DNA from: Streptomyces venezuelae ATCC 10712
GTDB taxonomy: Bacteria; Actinomycetota; Actinomycetes; Streptomycetales; Streptomycetaceae
Length of the DNA stretch: 64,000 nucleotides
NCBI RefSeq assembly: GCF_008639165.1
Contig: NZ_CP029197.1
Coordinates: 6,328,001-6,392,000 of the forward strand
Direction: 5' to 3'
In this document: in pieces, positions 1 to 8,509 of the stretch
How the letters are laid out: each line of letters opens with the position of its first letter
Position numbering within the stretch: position 1 is the stretch's first letter
The notes under the pieces: model-generated
Databases searched by the model: none
Told to the model about the DNA's origin: nothing
What the model saw: the letters and a program-made list of their open reading frames with translations, nothing else
Program-made: the position numbers and the translations under genes

Positions 1-623
<623 letters not shown>

Positions 624-649
624 CACGATCTGACCCGGTAGTACGGAAA

Positions 650-681
650 GGGCCCCGCTCCTCGGAAGAGGAGCGGGGCCC
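650..681. terminator. Bidirectional intrinsic terminator between acnA and the VCBS protein gene
   Basis: Perfect 14-bp inverted repeat: GGGCCCCGCTCCTC at 650-663, GGAA loop at 664-667, complementary arm at 668-681, followed by CTTCG. It lies between two convergent genes and can serve both. Confidence 0.9.
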
Positions 682-705
682 TTCGCCGTGCCGTGCCCGC
701 GCTGA

Positions 706-738
706 TCAGAACGCGGTCAGAACGCGGTCAGAACACGG
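706..738. repeat. Three tandem copies of an 11-bp unit
   Basis: TCAGAACGCGG is present at 706-716 and 717-727, then a one-mismatch copy TCAGAACACGG at 728-738. It sits just beyond the stop codon of the leftward VCBS gene. The start of that gene's last codons shares part of the unit, so this looks like slippage duplication of the gene end. Confidence 0.8.
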
Positions 739-739
739 A

Positions 740-1651
740 TCAGAACATCGCGCGGAAGCCGTTCCACCCCGACGTGCCGATCTGCACCCGGCCGGAGTAC
801 GGGGACGAGGCGCGGCCCGTGCCCTTGTACAGCCACAGGGCGCCGCGGCCGTCACGGGCGACGAGGTCCGCCTTGCCGTCGAAGTTCAGGTCACCCGAGG
901 ACACGAGGGAGTTGTACATGTTCCAGCCGCCGCCGATGCGGGAGCGGCCGGAGAACGGCGCCTTGTAGTTGCCGGTGCCCTTGTACAGCCACAGCACGCC
1001 GGCACCGTCGCGGGCGACGATGTCGGGCCTGCCGTCACCGGTGACGTCGCCCTTGCCGGCGATCTGGTTGTAGGCGTTCCAGCCGCCGCCGACCCGGACG
1101 CGCGGGGCCAGGGAGCCGTTGCCGTAGCCCAGGTAGTGCCAGAGCACGCCGGCACCGTCGCGGGCGAGGAGGTCGTCCGCCGGGGCGCCACCGGTGTTGG
1201 AGGCCGAGATGATCTTGTTGTAGATGTTCCAGCCGCCGCCGATGTCGCGGGGGCGGCCCACGTCGGCGTAGTGCAGACGGCCGTCACGCACGGCGTAGAA
1301 GCCGTCGGAGTCGCCGTCACCGTCCATGTCGGCCTGGTTGAAGTGCTTGTGGTAGTTCCAGCCGGTGCCGGAGTTGTCGGCCAGACGCTGGATGGCGCCA
1401 CCGCCGACCGGCTGGTAGCCCCAGATGGTGCCCGCGCTGTTGACGCCGTACAGGTAGTTCACCGGCGTGGCGGCGGCCGCGGAGGCCGCGAAGGTGCTTG
1501 CGTTCGAGGACCGCTCGATGCCGGACGCGGTCGGCTGCGGCGCGTCCGCCGCCATCGCGGCCGTGGTGGTGCTCACCAGAGCGGCCGTTATCGCCGCGAC
1601 GGTGACGCGGCGCAGGACGCCCGCGCGGTTCAGGCCGGAAGAGTTGGCCAC
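740..1651 (-). CDS. Secreted FG-GAP/VCBS repeat protein
   Basis: A 303-residue secreted protein. The GTG at 1651 is chosen because GGAG lies 5 nt upstream and the protein then starts directly before a signal peptide (basic VLRR, hydrophobic VAAITAALVSTTTAAMA, cleavage likely after AMA). The mature part has about four FG-GAP/VCBS-type blades, each with an Asp-rich calcium-binding loop such as DMDGDGDSDG, DVTGDGRPD and DLNFDGKAD, followed by VARDG..LWLYKGTG. This fold is an integrin-like beta-propeller used for adhesion or carbohydrate binding; no catalytic domain is attached. It is divergent from the ngc operon across a 529-bp gap. The biological role is unknown; an extracellular binding or scaffold function is inferred. 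Confidence 0.85.
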   Translation of the reverse strand: MANSSGLNRAGVLRRVTVAAITAALVSTTTAAMAADAPQPTASGIERSSNASTFAASAAAATPVNYLYGVNSAGTIWGYQPVGGGAIQRLADNSGTGWNYHKHFNQADMDGDGDSDGFYAVRDGRLHYADVGRPRDIGGGWNIYNKIISASNTGGAPADDLLARDGAGVLWHYLGYGNGSLAPRVRVGGGWNAYNQIAGKGDVTGDGRPDIVARDGAGVLWLYKGTGNYKAPFSGRSRIGGGWNMYNSLVSSGDLNFDGKADLVARDGRGALWLYKGTGRASSPYSGRVQIGTSGWNGFRAMF

Positions 1652-1869
1652 GTGTACTCCATGTGGGAGAGGGACAAGGTAGATCCGCCGGCCACGTCGA
1701 ACACGTAGACGAGCGCGGCGGTCCACCTATGATCCCTGCCGTCCTCACAGGATCCTTACTTTTCGGAGTGTCTGTGACACGACTGTTTCGATCCCCGCCG
1801 TATGCCCCCCTTTGTCCGCCGGTGCCCCACGGTGCCACCCCGGCCGCCTCCTCAAGCGGCCCCACTACG

Positions 1870-1890
1870 GGCACCCCTGAGGGGGTGTCA
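1870..1890. promoter_or_regulatory. Imperfect inverted repeat, possible operator
   Basis: The sequence around GGCACCCCTGAGGGGGTGTC forms an imperfect palindrome (GGCACCCC / GGGGTGTC). Both flanking genes run away from it, so it is unlikely to be a terminator. It may be a regulator binding site, for instance for the ROK protein encoded 4 kb downstream, but this is inference. Confidence 0.35.
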
Positions 1891-1994
1891 AGGGTATTGA
1901 CGGACGAATGGTTGGACGAAACGCCGCAGATCCAGCGTGCTTATCCCGGAGGTCTCAACTCGGGAAAGATGGTTGTGAAAACCTGCTTTCGATC

Positions 1995-2024
1995 TTGCTC
2001 AGGCGAAGGGAAGTGGACTATACC
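1995..2024 (+). promoter_or_regulatory. Candidate HrdB-type promoter of ngcEFG
   Basis: TTGCTC at 1995-2000 and TATACC at 2019-2024 are separated by 18 nt, a fair match to the principal sigma factor consensus. It would give a leader of about 150 nt before the ngcE start. Confidence 0.45.
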
Positions 2025-2180
2025 TGTCGGCGTCCAGCCAGTCGTTTCCAGCACACGACGGCCCGACGCCTGCACGACCCGGCTGCAAATGACCGCGGTG
2101 GCGGGGCCCTTCGCCTGTGGCGAGCGAGTACGGGCGACCGGTACACCGCCTGAGTCCTGAATGAAGGCGAGGACTTGAGC

Positions 2181-3626
2181 ATGGGATCCACCTCCGCACA
2201 CACCAATGAGGGCCTTGGCCGTCGCGATCTGATCAAGCGTTCTGCCGCTATCGGTCTGATCTCCGTACCGACGATGGGCTTCCTCTCCGCCTGTGCGAGC
2301 AGCGACAGCGGTGGCAACGGAAAGGTCGAGAAGGGCACGAAGTCCGAAAAGAACCCCCTGGGGGTGAACGAGTCGGCCCCGCTCGATTTCGTCCTCTTCG
2401 ACGGTGGATTCGGACAGCAGTACGCCAAGGACGCGGTGAAGGTCTACGAGACCAATTACCCCAAGGCCAAGGTCAAGTTCACCCCCACCCAGAAGATCAC
2501 CACCACGCTGCAGCCGCGCTTCAACGGCGGCAACCCGCCGGACCTCATCGACAACTCGGGCGCCGAGCAGATGGACATGGGCGTGCTGGTCGGCCAGAAG
2601 CAGCTCGCGGACCTCACCCCGCTGCTGGACGCGCCGTCCATCGACAACCCCGCCAAGAAGGTCCGCGACACCCTGCGGCCCGGCATCGTCGAGATGGGCC
2701 AGTTCGACGGCGACCCGGTGTGGATCATGTACTACGCCTACACGGTCTACGGCGTCTGGTACTCGCAGAAGCTGCTCGACTCCCTCGACGCGAAGTACCC
2801 CGAGACCTGGGACGAGATGCTGGCCGTCTGCGAGAAGGCCAAGAAGAAGGGCATCGCGGGCTGGACGTATGCCGGCAAGCACCCGTACTACGTCCCCTTC
2901 TCGCTCTACCCGATGATCGGCAAGGTCGGCGGCCGCGAGGTCCTCGACGCCATCGACAACCTGGAGCCGAAGGCCTGGGAGCACCCCGCGGTCAAGACCT
3001 GCTTCGAGGCGTACTACGAGCTGGTCCAGAAGGGCTACATCCTCAAGGGCACCCCCGGTCTCGACCACATCCAGTCGCAGACCGCCTGGACCGAGGGCAA
3101 GGCGCTGTTCATCCCGAACGGCTCCTGGGTGGAGAACGAGGCCGCGAAGACCATGCCGGCCGACTTCGACCTGGCCGTCTCCGCCCCGACCGGCATCGAC
3201 TCCTCCGACAAGCTGCCCTTCGGCACCATCTGGGCCTCCGGCGGCGAGCCCTTCATCGTCCCGGCCAAGGCGGCGAACGCCGAGGGCGGCATGGAGCAGC
3301 TGCGCATCATGCTCAGCGAGGCCTCCTCGAAGAACTTCACCAAGTCCGTGAAGTCCCTGACCGCCTTCAACGGCGGCACCGACGGCATCGAGCTGACCCC
3401 GGGCCTGAAGTCCGGCGTCGCCGCCCTGGAGAAGGCCGGCCAGAACGTCGTCAACCCGCGGCTCCAGGACTGGTACGTGGCCCTTCAGAAGGAGAAGATC
3501 GGCGTCGCGGGCATCGGCGAGATGATGGCCGGCCGCGCGACCCCGGCCGAGACGATCAAGAAGATCCAGAAGTACGCCGACGAGGCGGCCAAGGACTCCT
3601 CGATCAAGCACTACAAGCACCAGTGA
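2181..3626 (+). CDS. ngcE: N-acetylglucosamine/chitobiose ABC transporter substrate-binding lipoprotein NgcE
   Basis: A 481-residue family-1 extracellular solute-binding protein. The ATG at 2181 is preferred over the TTG at 2175 because AGGA lies 7 nt before it, but only 1 nt before the TTG. The N-terminus has a twin-arginine-like GRRDLIK followed by a hydrophobic stretch and lipobox LSAC (Cys38), so export by Tat and lipid anchoring are likely. The rest has features of type-I sugar-binding proteins: PTQKITTTLQPRFNGGNPPDLID and the TEGKALFIPNGSW stretch. Length and sequence resemble the NgcE family, which captures GlcNAc and diacetylchitobiose from chitin breakdown. It is the first gene of ngcEFG. 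The cognate ATPase is not encoded here; in Streptomyces a shared ATPase (MsiK) usually energises such importers. A hairpin after the gene may keep binding-protein mRNA in excess. Confidence 0.9.
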   Translation: MGSTSAHTNEGLGRRDLIKRSAAIGLISVPTMGFLSACASSDSGGNGKVEKGTKSEKNPLGVNESAPLDFVLFDGGFGQQYAKDAVKVYETNYPKAKVKFTPTQKITTTLQPRFNGGNPPDLIDNSGAEQMDMGVLVGQKQLADLTPLLDAPSIDNPAKKVRDTLRPGIVEMGQFDGDPVWIMYYAYTVYGVWYSQKLLDSLDAKYPETWDEMLAVCEKAKKKGIAGWTYAGKHPYYVPFSLYPMIGKVGGREVLDAIDNLEPKAWEHPAVKTCFEAYYELVQKGYILKGTPGLDHIQSQTAWTEGKALFIPNGSWVENEAAKTMPADFDLAVSAPTGIDSSDKLPFGTIWASGGEPFIVPAKAANAEGGMEQLRIMLSEASSKNFTKSVKSLTAFNGGTDGIELTPGLKSGVAALEKAGQNVVNPRLQDWYVALQKEKIGVAGIGEMMAGRATPAETIKKIQKYADEAAKDSSIKHYKHQ

Positions 3627-3631
3627 GCAGT

Positions 3632-3670
3632 GCCGGGGCCCCTTCCCGCCGACCGGGAGCGGGCCCCGGC
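3632..3670 (+). terminator. Hairpin between ngcE and ngcF (attenuator-like)
   Basis: Perfect 10-bp arms GCCGGGGCCC (3632-3641) and GGGCCCCGGC (3661-3670) around a loop that can itself pair (TTCCCG/CGGGAG). It is placed directly after the binding-protein gene, where such structures often reduce transcription into permease genes and protect the upstream mRNA. Confidence 0.6.
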
Positions 3671-3727
3671 CCTTGGCGCGCGGCAGCAGCGGCGCGCCCG
3701 GCGCGGGAAAGATCGGGGTCGGTAGGA

Positions 3728-4657
3728 ATGCAACACGGCAAGTACCGTTTCATCGTGGGGTTCCTGGCGGCCCCGCTCGCGCTCTACGCGCTCTTCGTCA
3801 TCTGGCCGTTCGTCCAGTCCATCTACTACTCGTTCACGGACTGGACCGGGCTGAGCCCCGAATTCGGGATGGTCGGATTCGACAACTACAGCAGAATGCT
3901 CGACGACGAGGTCTTCTGGAAGTCGTTGCAGCACAGTCTGACCTTCGCGGTGGTGCTCCCGCTGGTCACCGTCGGACTCGCCCTCTTCTTCGCCTTCATG
4001 CTCAATGTCGGCGGTCGGCGCCGTAAGGGCGCGGCCATCGCGGGTGTGCGCGGATCCTCTTTTTACAAGATTGTCTATTTCTTCCCGCAGGTGCTGTCGA
4101 TCGCGATCGTGGCGCTGCTCTTCCAGTTCGCGTACAACCCGAACAGTGGAGCCATCAATTCCGTTTTGAAGGGCGTCGGTCTCGGCAGCGTCCAGCCGGA
4201 CTGGCTCGGCGATCCCGACCTCGCCCTCATCTGCGTGATGGTGGTACTCGTCTGGTCCACCGTCGGATTCTTCGTCGTCCTCTTCTCGGCCGGCATGGCG
4301 TCCATTCCGCGGGACTTCTACGAGGCGGCCCTGCTCGACGGCGCGAACCGGTTCACCACGTTCTTCAAGATCACCCTGCCGCTGCTCTGGGACACCGTGC
4401 AGTCGGGCTGGATCTACATGGGCATCCTCGCGCTCGGCGCGGAGTCCTTCGCCGTCGTCCAGATCATGACCGTAGGCCCCAGCGGCGGCGGGCCCGACTA
4501 CTCGACCATCGTCCTTCCGCTGTACGTGTACCAGAAGGCGTTCCGGGACGGTCAGGCCGCCTACGCAACGACCATCGGTGTCGCGCTCCTCCTCCTCACG
4601 CTCGCCTTCGCGGCCGTCGTGATGAAGCTGGGCCGGCGCGAGCGGCTGGAGTTCTGA
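3728..4657 (+). CDS. ngcF: Sugar ABC transporter permease NgcF
   Basis: A 309-residue MalF-type integral membrane permease. The ATG at 3728 gives a short cytoplasmic start followed immediately by the first membrane span (FIVGFLAAPLALYALFVIW). There are about six membrane segments and the conserved cytoplasmic EAA loop (FYEAALLDGANRFTTFFKITLP), which docks on the ATPase. Its stop TGA overlaps the ngcG ATG by one base (4657), so the two permeases are translationally coupled. With NgcG it forms the membrane channel of the GlcNAc/chitobiose importer. The ribosome site is unusual: AGGA directly abuts the ATG, so an upstream start cannot be fully excluded. Confidence 0.88.
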   Translation: MQHGKYRFIVGFLAAPLALYALFVIWPFVQSIYYSFTDWTGLSPEFGMVGFDNYSRMLDDEVFWKSLQHSLTFAVVLPLVTVGLALFFAFMLNVGGRRRKGAAIAGVRGSSFYKIVYFFPQVLSIAIVALLFQFAYNPNSGAINSVLKGVGLGSVQPDWLGDPDLALICVMVVLVWSTVGFFVVLFSAGMASIPRDFYEAALLDGANRFTTFFKITLPLLWDTVQSGWIYMGILALGAESFAVVQIMTVGPSGGGPDYSTIVLPLYVYQKAFRDGQAAYATTIGVALLLLTLAFAAVVMKLGRRERLEF

Positions 4658-5595
4658 TGAAGACCACCGACACTGCCACCCCCGGCGTCGAGACCCCCGG
4701 CTCCCCGGGCGGCTCGGGCACCGAGGTCATCAAGACGGTGGCGCCGGCGCCCCGCAAGGCCTCGAAGAGCGAGGGCGCGACCCTCAACGTCTTCTCGCAC
4801 GGCGTCCTGATCATCTGGGCGATCATGGTCGTCATGCCGCTGCTCTGGGCGGTCATGACCTCGTTCAAGACCGACAAGGCGATCTTCACCTCGCCGTGGG
4901 CGCTGCCCGACAAGCTGCACTTCGAGAACTGGTCGCGCGCCTGGACCGAGGCGCACATGAGCGACTACTTCCTGAACACGATCCTGGTGGTCGGCGGCTC
5001 GCTCCTCGGCACCCTGCTCTTCGGCTCGATGGCGGCCTACGTCCTGGCCCGCTTCGACTTCCCGGGCAACCGGTTCATCTACTTCCTCTTCATCGGAGGG
5101 ATGAGCTTCCCGATCATCCTGGCCCTCGTGCCGCTGTTCTACGTCATGCAGAACATGGCGCTGCTCAACACGCTGCACGGCCTGATCCTGGTCTACATCG
5201 CGTACTCGCTGCCGTTCACGGTCTTCTTCCTGACCGCCTTCTTCCGCACCCTGCCGACCTCGGTGGCGGAAGCGGCCTTCGTGGACGGCGCCTCGCACAC
5301 CCGGACCTTCTTCCAGGTGATGCTGCCGATGGCCAAGCCCGGCCTCATCAGCGTCGGCATCTTCAACTTCCTCGGCCAGTGGAACCAGTACCTGCTGCCG
5401 ACCGTGCTCAACACCGAGCCGGAGCGGAAGGTGCTCTCGCAGGGCCTCGTGCAGCTCGCCGTCAGCCAGGGCTACAAGGGCGACTGGTCGGGTCTCTTCG
5501 CCGGTCTCGTGATGGCGATGCTCCCGGTGCTCGCCGCCTACATCATCTTCCAGCGGCAGGTGGTGGCCGGTCTGACGGCCGGCGCCGTGAAGTGA
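4657..5595 (+). CDS. ngcG: Sugar ABC transporter permease NgcG
   Basis: A 312-residue MalG-type permease. A 45-residue polar, Thr/Pro/Gly-rich N-terminal tail precedes the first membrane span (GVLIIWAIMVVMPLLWAVMT). About six membrane spans follow, with the EAA-type loop VAEAAFVDGASHTRTFFQVMLP near residue 205, the site of contact with the ATPase. It starts on an ATG that overlaps the ngcF stop by one nucleotide. It pairs with NgcF in the GlcNAc/chitobiose importer. The operon is closed by the strong terminator at 5633-5661. Confidence 0.9.
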   Translation: MKTTDTATPGVETPGSPGGSGTEVIKTVAPAPRKASKSEGATLNVFSHGVLIIWAIMVVMPLLWAVMTSFKTDKAIFTSPWALPDKLHFENWSRAWTEAHMSDYFLNTILVVGGSLLGTLLFGSMAAYVLARFDFPGNRFIYFLFIGGMSFPIILALVPLFYVMQNMALLNTLHGLILVYIAYSLPFTVFFLTAFFRTLPTSVAEAAFVDGASHTRTFFQVMLPMAKPGLISVGIFNFLGQWNQYLLPTVLNTEPERKVLSQGLVQLAVSQGYKGDWSGLFAGLVMAMLPVLAAYIIFQRQVVAGLTAGAVK

Positions 5596-5632
5596 CCCCC
5601 GGGGCCGGGAGACGGCCCCCGCACCGCCCGAA

Positions 5633-5661
5633 GGGCCCCCGGCGCACCGCGCCGGGGGCCC
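5633..5661 (+). terminator. Terminator of the ngcEFG operon
   Basis: Perfect 13-bp stem GGGCCCCCGGCGC (5633-5645) with a 3-nt ACC loop and complementary arm 5649-5661, followed by TTCCC. Confidence 0.85.
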
Positions 5662-5802
5662 TTCCCATGGCCCGGCACCGCGGGGGTGACAGCGCCGGGA
5701 ACCGCCCGTGGACACCGTGTGACACACACCCTCCGCCTCTCAAGGTCTTGACGGGGACCAAGCCGAAAGCGTCCCCTTAGAGTTCACATGTTGGAGAAAA
5801 CG

Positions 5803-7041
5803 GTGGGAGTGAGTGAGTCGATGGAGACTCCGGGTTCGCAGACGTCTCTGCACAGGGCCAATCTCGAACGGGTCGTCCGGGCGGTGCGCATGGCCGGCTC
5901 GCTCACCCAGGCGGAGATCGCCCGGGCGACGGGCCTGTCCGCCGCCACGGTCTCCAACATCGTCCGGGAGCTGAAGGACGGCGGCACCGTCGACGTCACG
6001 CCCACCTCGGCGGGCGGCCGCCGGGCCCGCAGCGTCTCGCTCTCCGGTGACGCCGGGATCGTGATCGGCGTCGACTTCGGCCACACCCACCTCAGGGTGG
6101 CCGTCGGCAACCTCGCCCACCAGGTGCTGGCCGAGGAGGCGGAGCCGCTCGACGTGGACGCCTCCGCCGCCGAGGGCTTCGACCGCGCCGAACAGCTGGT
6201 CAAGCGGCTGATCCTGGCCACCGGCATCGGCCCCGACAAGGTGATCGGCGTCGGACTCGGCGTCCCGGGCCCGATCGACGTCTCCTCCGGCACCCTCGGG
6301 TCGACCTCGATCCTGCCGGGCTGGAGCGGGATCAACCCCGCCGAGGAGCTCTCCGGCCGGCTCGGCGTCCCGGTGCACGTCGACAACGACGCCAACCTCG
6401 GCGCGCTCGGCGAGCTGGTCTGGGGGAGCGGCCGGGGCGTCAAGGACCTGGCGTACATCAAGGTGGCGAGCGGTGTCGGCGCCGGTCTCGTCATCGACGG
6501 GCGGGTCTACCGGGGCCCCGGTGGCACCGCGGGGGAGATCGGGCACATCACGCTCGACGAGTCGGGCCCGGTCTGCCGCTGCGGCAACCGCGGCTGCCTG
6601 GAGACCTTCACCGCCGCCCGGTACGTGCTGCCGCTGCTCCAGCCGAGCCACGGCCCCGATCTGACCATGGAGCGGGTCGTCCAGCTGGCCCGGGAGGGCG
6701 ACCCGGGCTGCCGCCGGGTGATCGCCGACGTCGGCCGGCACATCGGCAGCGGCATCGCCAACCTCTGCAATCTCCTGAACCCGAGCCGGGTGGTGCTCGG
6801 CGGCGACCTCGCCGAGGCCGGGGAGCTGGTCCTCGCGCCCATCAGGGACTCCGTCTCGCGGTACGCGATCCCCAGCGCCGCCCGGCAGCTCTCGCTGGCC
6901 CAGGGGGCCCTGGGAGGCCGCGCCGAGGTGCTCGGCGCGCTGGCCCTCGTACTCAGCGAAATGGGCGATTCGACGCTTTTCCAGGGGTCTGAGAGTGCCC
7001 TGCCGGCGGCGGCTCCGGCCTCACGCCTTGCGTTCACTTAG
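5803..7041 (+). CDS. rok7B7: ROK-family transcriptional regulator Rok7B7
   Basis: A 412-residue ROK (repressor, ORF, kinase) regulator. The N-terminus has a winged helix-turn-helix (LTQAEIARATGLSAATVSNIVREL), followed by a sugar-kinase-like domain with a phosphate loop (GVDFGHTHLRVAVG) and the ROK zinc motif CRCGNRGCLE near residue 258 after GEIGHITLDE. GTG 5803 is chosen because GGAG lies 6 nt upstream; ATG 5788 and ATG 5821 are alternatives. It lies between ngcEFG and xylFGH, the position of S. coelicolor SCO6008 (Rok7B7), which is reported to control xylose transport, carbon catabolite control and antibiotic production. The ligand is not identifiable from sequence; a pentose- or aminosugar-derived effector is inferred. 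Confidence 0.9.
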   Translation: MGVSESMETPGSQTSLHRANLERVVRAVRMAGSLTQAEIARATGLSAATVSNIVRELKDGGTVDVTPTSAGGRRARSVSLSGDAGIVIGVDFGHTHLRVAVGNLAHQVLAEEAEPLDVDASAAEGFDRAEQLVKRLILATGIGPDKVIGVGLGVPGPIDVSSGTLGSTSILPGWSGINPAEELSGRLGVPVHVDNDANLGALGELVWGSGRGVKDLAYIKVASGVGAGLVIDGRVYRGPGGTAGEIGHITLDESGPVCRCGNRGCLETFTAARYVLPLLQPSHGPDLTMERVVQLAREGDPGCRRVIADVGRHIGSGIANLCNLLNPSRVVLGGDLAEAGELVLAPIRDSVSRYAIPSAARQLSLAQGALGGRAEVLGALALVLSEMGDSTLFQGSESALPAAAPASRLAFT

Positions 7042-7042
7042 A

Positions 7043-7071
7043 TAACGAACACCACCGTTGTCATCTCGTTA
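7043..7071. promoter_or_regulatory. Inverted repeat TAACGA-N17-TCGTTA upstream of xylF, candidate ROK operator
   Basis: TAACGA at 7043-7048 and its reverse complement TCGTTA at 7066-7071 start right after the rok7B7 stop codon and lie about 90 bp before xylF. The spaced dyad in an AT-richer stretch fits an operator for a dimeric regulator. Assignment to Rok7B7 is inference from position. Confidence 0.5.
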
Positions 7072-7162
7072 AGGATTTACTTCTTGACGTCGGTGTTACG
7101 GCCGAGTTGACTTCGTGCCACCTCGGCCGCAACGTCGCGGCCTCGTCAGGGAGGCAACCCAC

Positions 7163-8227
7163 ATGAACGCAGTGACGCGTCGTGCCGTCATAGCAACGGC
7201 CGCGGTCTCGATGGCTCTCACGCTCGGCGCCTGCGGCAAGGCAGGCGGCGACGACAGCGGGGACAAGGGCAGCTCGACCAAGATCGGTCTGCTCCTGCCC
7301 GAGAACAAGACCTCGCGCTACGAGTCCCTGGACAAGCCGCAGTTCGAGAAGGCCGTCAAGGCCGCCTGCGCCGACTGCGAGGTCGTGTACAACAACGCGG
7401 TCTCCGACGTCGTCAAGCAGAAGCAGCAGTTCGACCAGCTGATCGCCGACGGCATCAAGGTCATCGCGCTCGACCCGGTCGACGCCACCAAGGCCGAGGG
7501 CTGGATCACGGAGGCCAAGGCCAAGGGCGTCAAGGTCGTCGCGTACGACCGCGCCGTCAAGGGCGCCGACGCCTACGTCAGCCACGACAACAACAAGGTC
7601 GGCGAGCTCCAGGGCCAGGCCCTCCTCGCCGCGCTCGGCCCGAAGGCCGCCACCGCCAACGTCGTGATGATCAACGGCGACGAGAAGGACCCGAACGCCG
7701 GTCTGTTCAAGAAGGGCGCCCACACCGCCCTCGACGGCAAGGTCGGCAAGATCGCCTACGAGGCCTCCGGCGAGTGGGACCCGAAGGTCGCCGGCGAGAA
7801 GATGTCCGCCGCGATCTCCTCGGTCGGCAAGGACAAGATCGGCGCGGTCTACTCGGCCAACGACGGCATGGCCGGCGGTGTCATCACCTCGCTGGAGAAC
7901 GCCGGCATCAAGGACATCCCGGTCGGTGGCCAGGACGCCGAGGTCGCGGGCATCCAGCGGATCATCGCCGGTTCGCAGACCTTCACCATCTACAAGTCGC
8001 CGCTCCAGCTGGCCCCCGAGGCCGCCAAGTTCGCGGTGAACCTGCTCAAGGGCAAGGAGCTCGCCGCGCAGGGCACGACCGACGGCGTGCCGTCGACGCT
8101 CTTCCCGCCGGTCGTGGTCGACAAGACCAACATCCAGACCACGGTGATCAAGGACGGCATCTACAAGGCCGCCGACCTGTGCACCTCGGACCTGGCCGCC
8201 AAGTGCACCGCCCTGGGCATCAAGTAG
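7163..8227 (+). CDS. xylF: Xylose-type ABC transporter substrate-binding lipoprotein
   Basis: A 354-residue periplasmic-binding-protein-like lipoprotein (Peripla_BP_4, ribose/xylose class). ATG 7163 has AGGGAGG 8 nt upstream. The signal sequence ends in lipobox LGAC (Cys24). Characteristic stretches are IGLLLPENKTSRYESLDKP at the mature N-terminus, the IKVIALDPVDATKAEGWI segment and YSANDGMAGGVITSLENAG near the ligand cleft. It is the first gene of xylFGH, directly after rok7B7, matching the xylose importer locus in S. coelicolor. It delivers xylose or a related pentose to XylH; the exact sugar needs biochemical proof. Confidence 0.9.
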   Translation: MNAVTRRAVIATAAVSMALTLGACGKAGGDDSGDKGSSTKIGLLLPENKTSRYESLDKPQFEKAVKAACADCEVVYNNAVSDVVKQKQQFDQLIADGIKVIALDPVDATKAEGWITEAKAKGVKVVAYDRAVKGADAYVSHDNNKVGELQGQALLAALGPKAATANVVMINGDEKDPNAGLFKKGAHTALDGKVGKIAYEASGEWDPKVAGEKMSAAISSVGKDKIGAVYSANDGMAGGVITSLENAGIKDIPVGGQDAEVAGIQRIIAGSQTFTIYKSPLQLAPEAAKFAVNLLKGKELAAQGTTDGVPSTLFPPVVVDKTNIQTTVIKDGIYKAADLCTSDLAAKCTALGIK

Positions 8228-8244
8228 CCCCCTGAGCACCGCCC

Positions 8245-8267
8245 GCCGGGCCCGCCGAGGGCCCGGC
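8245..8267 (+). terminator. Hairpin between xylF and xylG (attenuator-like)
   Basis: GCCGGGCCC (8245-8253) and GGGCCCGGC (8259-8267) form a perfect 9-bp stem with a 5-nt loop, 17 nt after the xylF stop. Beyond it, 8268-8509 is GC-rich with no credible gene. Confidence 0.6.
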
Positions 8268-8509
8268 ACCACGGATCCCGCCACCGCCCCGCGTACAGAG
8301 GGTGAAGCCTCCGTCAGGAGGTGAACCCCACCCCGTACGCCCGCCGGCGGACCCGCCCGGATCCGTCCCCCTGCCCGTCCGGCCCCCGGCCGACCCAGAC
8401 CCCGCTGTCGGTCCGGGGGCCGGACGAGCTCAGCCCCCCCTCGAAACTTCGGCGCTGCACCGGCGGCGCGACATGCCGCCGCCCGCGGGCGGCGAAGGAG
8501 TTGGTTCAC

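Larger units (their letters stand above)
1652..2180. other. 529-bp divergent intergenic region upstream of ngcE
   Basis: No convincing gene is present; the short frames crossing it lack codon bias and ribosome sites. It holds the promoter region of the leftward VCBS gene and of the rightward ngcEFG operon, including an inverted repeat at 1870-1890 and a sigma-70-like promoter at 1995-2024. I looked for the DasR operator core TGGTCTAGACCA and did not find it. Confidence 0.75.

Noticed and set aside
1652..2180. DasR-type operator upstream of ngcE
   Set aside because: No site close to the TGGTCTAGACCA core is present on either strand.
5748..5783. TTGACG and TAGAGT before rok7B7 as a promoter
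   Set aside because: The spacer would be 24 nt, too long for a sigma-70-type promoter.
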